Assembly (NCBI GenBank): GCA_019925105.1
Contig: JAHGAU010000017.1
Location: forward strand, 372,001 to 436,000
Length of the DNA: 64,000 nt
Direction of reading: 5' to 3'
Source of the DNA: Niebla homalea
Lineage: Eukaryota > Ascomycota > Lecanoromycetes > Lecanorales > Ramalinaceae
Within the stretch, counting starts at the first letter, position 1, and each line of letters starts with the position of its first letter. This document shows positions 57,728 to 64,000 of the stretch, one piece after another. The translations under genes were made by a program, and so were the position numbers. The notes beneath the pieces were generated by a model that saw only the letters and a program-made list of their open reading frames with translations, had not been told where the DNA came from and ran no database searches.

Positions 57728-60700
57728 ATGTCCCACACGATATTGGACGGGCTCAATGCTGCCCAAAAAGCTGCGGTTTCTTCGGAAGCCGACGTACTGC
57801 AGATACTCGCTCCTCCGGGATCTGGAAAGACAAAGACGCTCACCTCCAGAGTTGCATACCTACTGCGGGAGCGCAACTACAAACCATGGAACGTTATCTG
57901 CCTCACGTTTACCGTCAAGAGCTCGCGGGAGATGGGCGAACGGCTTGCGAAACTTTTGGAAAATGGATATGAGAAGAAGCTGATTCTTGGGACTTTCCAC
58001 TCCGTCTGTCGGAGGTACCTCGTTTCGTATGGGAGCCTGATCGGTCTCAGCAAGGACTTTGGGATCGCAGACAGCAATGACTCATTGGCGATCATCAAAA
58101 GAATCGTCAAGCGTCATCGACTCAAGGTTGATGCTTACAAGACAAGGGGCCGTATATCACACGCCAAATCCAAAGGGAGGTCATTCCATGATCTCATACA
58201 AGAGCAATTGAAGGCGAAGAAGAGGGATCCAGAGCAAGAGGAGTTCATTACGGCTTTTGAAGAGTACGAGGCTCAATTGGCGCGGGGAAACCTCTTGGAC
58301 TTTGACGACTTACTCCTCAGATGCGTTACACTTCTCGAGACCCACCCGCATTGTGTCTCCAATGTTGAAGCTGTGCTTATCGACGAATTCCAAGACACCA
58401 ACCTAGTACAATTCGACCTAATGCGTTTGTTCGCGTCTCAACAAGACAGAATTACAACTGTCGGCGACCCTGATCAATCGATATATGGCTGGAGATCTGC
58501 CGAAGTGGAGAACCTGGGTCGAATGCAGATACTTCACCCGGACACGCTGGTCGTGCATCTTGAAGAAAATTACAGGTCGTCCGGCGCTATCCTGCTGGCC
58601 GCTCGTGAGGTCATTGAACAGGATGTATCACGGCCCCAAAAGCCACTTTTACCCACGCATTGTCCTGGCACGATACCAGTGCTGAGGAAGCTGCCATCGG
58701 CAGACATCGAGGCTGCTTGGATCGTGTCCGAAATCAAAAGAACAAGAGCTCTAACGGGCAATTTACTGAATTATTCGGACTACGCTATACTCCTCCGTTC
58801 GGCTGCTCTGTCACGGTTGATAGAAACTGCCATGGGCAGAGCAGGAATGCCGTATCGCATGGTCGGTGGCCACAAGTTCTACGATCGAGTTGAGGTCAAG
58901 ATCCTGCTCGACTATTTGCGGGTGGTCAGCCAGCCAAGCAACAATGATGCGGTCGCTCGTGTGCTCAACGTCCCCACAAGAGGCGTGGGAGATGTCACCC
59001 TCAAAGCATTACTTGAAGAAGCAGAAATGAAACAGACGACACTTTGGCAACTCATTCGAAACATTGTTCAGGGTCATACGATCGCAACCACCAAGGTCTC
59101 CAACCAGGCTGAGAAAGGCTTGGGAGCATTCACGAGCATCATACTCTCTTTGAGAAGCAAATTGATGGACGCTACACGACCCGCATCGCCAGAAGCAATG
59201 CTCCAATCCGTGATGAAGAAGCTTGAGTTTCGATTGTATCTTGTAAAGCTATACCCTGAGGATCATGAGGCCAGGTGGGCCAATGTCGAGGAACTGGCAT
59301 TCCAAGCAGCTGAATTCAACGTTCAAGTTTCAAACACAGCCAATGGTGATGACCTTTCATCTCTTATCGAAGACTCTCTCCCCGCCATTGATGGCTTGAC
59401 TCAGGAATTAGGCAACACAGCAGATGAGGCCATGTCGAAATTTTTAGCCAATGTCGCACTGGCCTCTGAACGCCAACAGGAGGAAGAAGATGATGACGAA
59501 TTGACCTCTGCCGGGCAAGTCACCATCTCCACTATCCATGCTGCAAAGGGGCTCGAATGGCCTGCTGTCTTTGTAACATCGGTATACGACAAGTGCATCC
59601 CACATTCCAGAGCCGAAGACACTGACGAGGAGAGGCGCCTTCTTTATGTAGCAATGACAAGAGCGCAGGCTCTGCTGTACTTGAGTTGTCCCATCAAAAC
59701 TACCCAGCGCGAAGATGCAATCTTATCACCGTTCGTTTCGGAAAAGAAGGTTCGAAGAACCCTCGCAGATCAAGCGCCTTCTGTTGATAGTGACACTGTC
59801 TCCGACATCGCACGTATCATTAGCAGAAAGTGCCCAGATCGACGTCGCATCATGATCGCATCTCAAGATCTCAAAAGTACGGAAGACAATCTGTGGCCAC
59901 TCGATGGTACGGAAGTGGGGCGTAGAAAGTGGGATGGCAATGTGGTCGAGCTGTCGCCACAGAAGGCACCTAAGAGACAGAAGATGACTAGCATATCAAG
60001 TGCTGCCCCAGTGGGTGGCTACACGACTGCCAATGTGGGCCACAGAACCACGATGCAGGATGCGTCAAATTTCTCATCTGCAGGCAGCGCCACCTTTACT
60101 ACAGCATCTGTACACATGTATCAGATGCGTGAGCAAAGCGCTGACGAAAGGGAGGCGAAAAGCAAGACAAATCGGCCTACTATTAAGCCTCTCAGCGATA
60201 GGAACCTAGACCAGAGCAAACCACTGGACCTGTCTCACCCCTCCAAAAAGAAGCCAGGGGCGCCACCCGGAAAGAGGATAGGCTTAGATGATAGCCTTAT
60301 AAGCTCAGTTCCTCCTTACGGAGCGATTGAAGAGAGCTTTGACAGAGCCATTCCTGCGAGAGCGCCGAAGAGGACACGAGAAGCTTCTCCGCGAATTCAT
60401 AGAAGTCGATCACTGTTGGCTTGTGAAAATGAAATTCAGCCTGGGCTTCGACGGCGCGTGATACCATTTGCTGAATCAGGTGCCGCCTCAAATCGTCCGA
60501 CCCTACTCTCAAGCTCACCACCGACGCTCAATAGTATGCTTCAAGACAAGGAGAATTCTCACGGTGATAGCATTGACAACACTTCGAACTACCATGACAT
60601 AATTAAAGATGACCAGGAACAACTCTACGAAGCCCATAGCATAGAAAGCATATTGAAGCATCGAGACTACATTAAAGATATGTCGAGCAAGCGACACGAC

Positions 60701-60856
60701 ACGGAGCCTGTCGATAAGTATGATAAAACCTCTATTGCCCAACCGCGACCAGTCGGATCACGCAAGACACTTGGTGTTCGTCGCGCGATGGCACCATGGA
60801 GCACAGGCAGCAAGCAGGGGTTCTCAGTCCCCAAGTCGTACAAACAGGGTGGATAA
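57728..60856 (+). CDS. SRS2: Srs2-type UvrD/PcrA DNA helicase
   Basis: Intronless, 1042 aa. SF1A motifs in order: Q-motif region ILDGLNAAQKAAVSS; Walker A APPGSGKTKTLTSRVA; Ia LTFTVKSSREMGERL; GTFHSVCRRYL; motif II AVLIDEFQDTN; motif III TVGDPDQSIYGWRSA; motif IV LEENYRSSGAIL; motif V STIHAAKGLEWPAVFV; motif VI RRLLYVAMTRAQALLYL. The UvrD C-terminal domain spans about 310-680. Beyond about 690 the tail is long, basic and disordered, as in Srs2, where it carries Rad51- and PCNA/SUMO-binding motifs. I see no clear PIP box. Srs2 is a 3'-5' helicase that strips Rad51 from ssDNA and limits unwanted recombination. The start at MSHTILDGLN is the first in-frame Met before the Q-motif. An LTR lies about 200 bp upstream. 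Confidence 0.92.
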   Translation: MSHTILDGLNAAQKAAVSSEADVLQILAPPGSGKTKTLTSRVAYLLRERNYKPWNVICLTFTVKSSREMGERLAKLLENGYEKKLILGTFHSVCRRYLVSYGSLIGLSKDFGIADSNDSLAIIKRIVKRHRLKVDAYKTRGRISHAKSKGRSFHDLIQEQLKAKKRDPEQEEFITAFEEYEAQLARGNLLDFDDLLLRCVTLLETHPHCVSNVEAVLIDEFQDTNLVQFDLMRLFASQQDRITTVGDPDQSIYGWRSAEVENLGRMQILHPDTLVVHLEENYRSSGAILLAAREVIEQDVSRPQKPLLPTHCPGTIPVLRKLPSADIEAAWIVSEIKRTRALTGNLLNYSDYAILLRSAALSRLIETAMGRAGMPYRMVGGHKFYDRVEVKILLDYLRVVSQPSNNDAVARVLNVPTRGVGDVTLKALLEEAEMKQTTLWQLIRNIVQGHTIATTKVSNQAEKGLGAFTSIILSLRSKLMDATRPASPEAMLQSVMKKLEFRLYLVKLYPEDHEARWANVEELAFQAAEFNVQVSNTANGDDLSSLIEDSLPAIDGLTQELGNTADEAMSKFLANVALASERQQEEEDDDELTSAGQVTISTIHAAKGLEWPAVFVTSVYDKCIPHSRAEDTDEERRLLYVAMTRAQALLYLSCPIKTTQREDAILSPFVSEKKVRRTLADQAPSVDSDTVSDIARIISRKCPDRRRIMIASQDLKSTEDNLWPLDGTEVGRRKWDGNVVELSPQKAPKRQKMTSISSAAPVGGYTTANVGHRTTMQDASNFSSAGSATFTTASVHMYQMREQSADEREAKSKTNRPTIKPLSDRNLDQSKPLDLSHPSKKKPGAPPGKRIGLDDSLISSVPPYGAIEESFDRAIPARAPKRTREASPRIHRSRSLLACENEIQPGLRRRVIPFAESGAASNRPTLLSSSPPTLNSMLQDKENSHGDSIDNTSNYHDIIKDDQEQLYEAHSIESILKHRDYIKDMSSKRHDTEPVDKYDKTSIAQPRPVGSRKTLGVRRAMAPWSTGSKQGFSVPKSYKQGG

Positions 60857-61740
60857 GATTAATGCTCACACAAAGCTTATGAGGATCTCATCATCCTCGG
60901 CAAGCGTAATTGTGATTTTGTCTACCGTGTCACTATTCCAACCCTCCGCTACAATTTTGAACAAATGATTAGATGCCCGGCCCCGTTAGAATCATCCTGG
61001 TAACAAAGAGGTAGAAAGATACCACGATTCTAATATAAGTCTTGGCGTGACGAAAGTATGTAGAGCACATCCCTACATATACTAGTTGACGTCCGTTCCG
61101 TATGAAATTGAAATGTGCTTGAAAGATAGATCCACACCATTTGCTCCGACTCTGCTAAGGCCTGGGGGAGAGAGTTCCTTTCTGCCGTATCGCTTGCTAC
61201 AATTGCCCTACGACTGGCCGGAGCTCTAGCGTGTTTTGTTTTCCACATGGAGATAATTGCCTTTGGCCACCCCACGTTTACCCCATCCCGTCTGATACAC
61301 TCATTTGCTTGCCATGAGCAGAACGAAGACGAAGCATCGGCTCTGCATATATAGCACTTTTTCGCGAATAGGTCATGCGAGGTCTCTCAATATCCACCTT
61401 CGGGGAAAATCGGACGCATTTGGGCAGACCAAGCCTTGCAAGTCACATTGACAGCCATCATGCCTGGGTGGTGCTGCTTTGTAAAGTATGGGATATCAGT
61501 TCGGGGGAAAGGCATAGGATTCTTGAAATGCTTAGCGTCACATGATCGAGAGCCGAAGGATTTGCATGATCGATGCGTCACAGATGGATGATGACTGGAG
61601 CAAAGCGTTACCAACACGGTTCAATAGATGAAGCTGCTATCATCGATACTTCAACAATATCCTTTGCCCACCCATAGACGCCCCTCACTGAATGACAAAC
61701 GTATAAATGTGCTCCTGATGAATTCAATGGGGCGAGTCTC
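60857..61740. other. Convergent spacer after the helicase
   Basis: Between the 3' ends of the helicase (+) and the right-edge gene (-). No gene supported. Confidence 0.4.
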
Positions 61741-64000
61741 CTAATACACCCCTCGCGAAGCTTCACTATGGGCACCTTGACTCGGGAAATGTTGGCTCAA
61801 ACGTTTTCTGAGCAATGCCTTTTCATCATAGGCTATCGCGGGATCTTCCCGGTTCCGCAATTCTGGCGATTTTGATCCAGCAAGACGACGTAATTCGTTT
61901 TTGGAGTCTTCCAGTACGTCAATGGCGCCGCCCATGTCAAGATTCAAGTATCCAGATTTGACGTCCTTGAACGATGGAGCTGATTCTTGTAAATCGATGT
62001 TTTTAATGCTTGACACGGTATGTCCAATGAAATCCTCTACCATCTTAGGGTTGTTTAGAACGCCTCCTGGGAATCACATCAGTCAGCGAAAGCACTCAAG
62101 CTACGCCCAGTGGACTTGGATCACACATTGTTCCTTAATGACGTTTTTCCTAGTTGTGAGTCTGCACAATGCGATAGTGCCTCTTTCGTCACCCGAATAT
62201 TGAATTTCAACAGAAGCGCTAAGTAATTATGATGGCACATACCAAATGCTCTGGCAATCCTCATAAGATTCAGCACAGCGGCTGATTTCGTCTCAACAGT
62301 CAGATCACCGCCGGTTGGCCCCAGACTCTTTGTCCAGTATTTAATTTGGGAGCTCGTTTCTTCGAGATCCTTGATCATTTGTTTAGTTTCGAACTTTGGG
62401 GACTTAGTGTCCATGCTATTCGCATGTTTGGTGCCTTGCAAAGATTCCTGCATAGTAGCTATGAGCTCCAGGTCGAGTTTCAATAGGTCCTTGACTGGTC
62501 CAGGTTGCATCTTGTCTAATGATGTTTCCGAGTCAGATCTGAGTATGATCATTTCGCGCTCGGCAAATGCCGGATTCTGCTCCTGATCTGCAATCATGGT
62601 CTTCATCACTAACTCCACAGTGGAGAGCGTGTTGAAGAGGCAGTTGACCAATGATTCCAGGTCTCGGCCACATTCCTTGATTCTTGAGGAACCCTCGTCA
62701 TTCTTTACAGAATCATCTCCAATGGCCAATTTGTAGATCACCGGCGTTTCTGGTCCGTCTGTTGTATCGTTCTCCTCTTCATCCATAGCAGGATCTCCCA
62801 ACGGCAGACGCGCAATTTCTGGATATGAGAAGGGTTCCTTGAGCTTCATCACCAGTACAGAGTCCTTCGCTTCACCCAGTAATAGAGACAATTCTTCTAG
62901 TAATGGGTATACTGTCAGCAAGAGCTCGAATTCAGAGCTGAGCAAATATCATGCAGATTTGCGAGGGACTTTCTTCACATTGACAATACCACATGTGGTA
63001 AGAGAGAATTGAGTTTTTGATGATTGTTGGTTTGGTCGGACTGATCAACGCATACACAGTATATGAAGTGGAGCGTTCTCGAGAAGACTCGACGAAATGA
63101 TTTGTGGAAGACATTTGAGGGACATTTTCTATCATTGATTGAAAGGACATTCAACCGTCTGCGAGCTCAGAGATGAAAACGTTAATGAAAGAACTTGAAA
63201 TATAATGCTCTTACCAAGAGTCACAACAAGGTCAGCAAGGACTCCAGAAACGTTGGCTTTTAGCAGCTCGACTGCTTGCGATTGCTGATCCAAGGCCTGG
63301 TCGATGGTGACACGAGATTTGAAGAGCCCTGAGCCCCATAGACTGAGGCGATCCCCCACTCTTGCAAGTAGCTCTCTTTGATCAGAGTGGTTCAAAATCA
63401 AATTGTGGAGAGCCTCAATACAGACAGAATGGAGAAGCTCAATAGGAGGACTCGACTTCTTCTGAGGAGGCGGCTTCTTCTGAGGCCTCGGAGTATGGTC
63501 AAGTAGTGCGGCGTTGCAACTCTTGAGAGCCTCAAGTATTGCGGTAAGCTCCTTAACACTACGCACATCGAAGTCTCTGTGCCTCTGGTATTCACTCAAT
63601 GACAGCCTTTTGGTTTGTGCACCGGATTTTTGATTACGGAGTTTCTTCAATGAATTTTCTATGAGGTCGCAGGACTGCATCACCTGCTGCATGACGATTG
63701 TGAGGCCTCCGAGATCATTCTCCGGAAATCGTGTTTCCGTCGATGGAATACTGCTACTATGTTCGAACCCCATTCTTCGCCTCCATTCGATGTATCTCGA
63801 CGTTTCCATATGGAACTGGGGATACATGGCATCCCCCCCCGCAGGTGTTCTTGGTAGCTTTCGAATGGTTTCATGAATCACGTCGCTCTTGTAGATATGG
63901 TCGAGTACTTTGATAATGATTCTTATCAAATTCTCCATTATTTGGCCCAGTTTCTGAAACCAAAGGAGTGACGGCGGCTTCTCATCAGACACCAGCGTGG
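61741..64000 (-). CDS. Partial multi-exon gene for a helical protein, unknown function
   Basis: The frame is open to the window edge, so the 5' end is missing. Exon pieces: 63215-64000 (ends at donor GTAAGA after LADLVVTLG), about 62250-62945 (reads SSEFELLLTVYPLLEELSLL and ends RIARAFG before a GTATGT donor), and about 61741-62070 (GVLNNPKMVEDFIGHTVSSI to a stop after ASRGVY). The linking introns between 62945 and 63200 and near 62100-62250 could not be fixed, and the phases do not close simply. The product is almost all amphipathic helix with a Pro/Lys linker (RPQKKPPPQKKSSPP). The N-terminal part recalls fungal helical domains upstream of NLR-like or HeLo-type proteins only in general character. 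No family assigned. Confidence 0.5.

Noticed and set aside
1..64000. CRISPR array, bacterial operon or prophage structure
   Set aside because: No spaced identical repeats and no prokaryotic gene order; introns and fungal families throughout.

Overview
The window is nuclear DNA of a filamentous ascomycete (Pezizomycotina). Genes are compact, with few short introns (about 43-360 bp, GT..AG, many with a visible CTRAY-like branch point). Fungus-specific families are present (CFEM, GPR1/FUN34/YaaH, fungal SGNH esterase, fungal Kelch membrane protein). One transposon is saturated with RIP-type C-to-T mutations. Nothing suggests bacterial DNA. Exon joins were worked out by hand from splice motifs and phase, so they are models, not measured transcripts.

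Layout. 1-11 kb is gene-poor and partly decayed: a broken coiled-coil family gene (664-1400, -), an SGNH esterase (2257-3901, -), a secreted cysteine-rich protein of unknown function (5403-6398, +), an F-box protein (6933-8501, -) and an SRPK-like kinase pseudogene (9549-10510, +). 12-20 kb holds a three-domain CFEM GPI-type surface protein (12109-13696, +), a small acidic protein (15675-16480, -) and a G1/S-type cyclin (18673-19935, -), followed by about 4.4 kb without a recognisable gene. 24-46 kb is conserved housekeeping: Utp4 (+), a DnaJ-X co-chaperone (-), a Kelch membrane protein (-) with a decayed tandem copy, an acetate-permease family transporter (-), squalene synthase ERG9 (-), DNA polymerase kappa (-) and a serine-rich coiled-coil protein (+). 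A ubiquitin-specific protease with a divergent Cys box follows (47049-49978, +), then decayed coding fragments.

The outstanding structure is an LTR retrotransposon at 51718-57523. It has 277-bp LTRs, TGATGC..CATCA ends, a 5-bp CTTTT target duplication, a polypurine tract showing minus orientation, and a gag zinc knuckle still readable through the mutations. The RIP load switches on in the middle of one LTR and off at the same LTR offset in the other. The outer halves together therefore form one complete, unmutated solo LTR. This points to a homologous-recombination insertion or an assembly chimera. The 3' end lies about 200 bp upstream of the Srs2-type DNA helicase gene (57728-60856, +). A helical protein gene of unknown function (-) runs off the right edge.

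Functional themes are DNA-damage tolerance (polymerase kappa, Srs2), ribosome biogenesis (Utp4), sterol synthesis (ERG9), cell-cycle entry (cyclin) and cell-surface or secreted proteins (CFEM, Kelch, SGNH). There is no biosynthetic gene cluster, CRISPR array or convincing tRNA. No wholly new multi-gene system could be supported. The mosaic retroelement, the CFEM intron architecture and the unknown CxE-containing secreted protein are the best leads.
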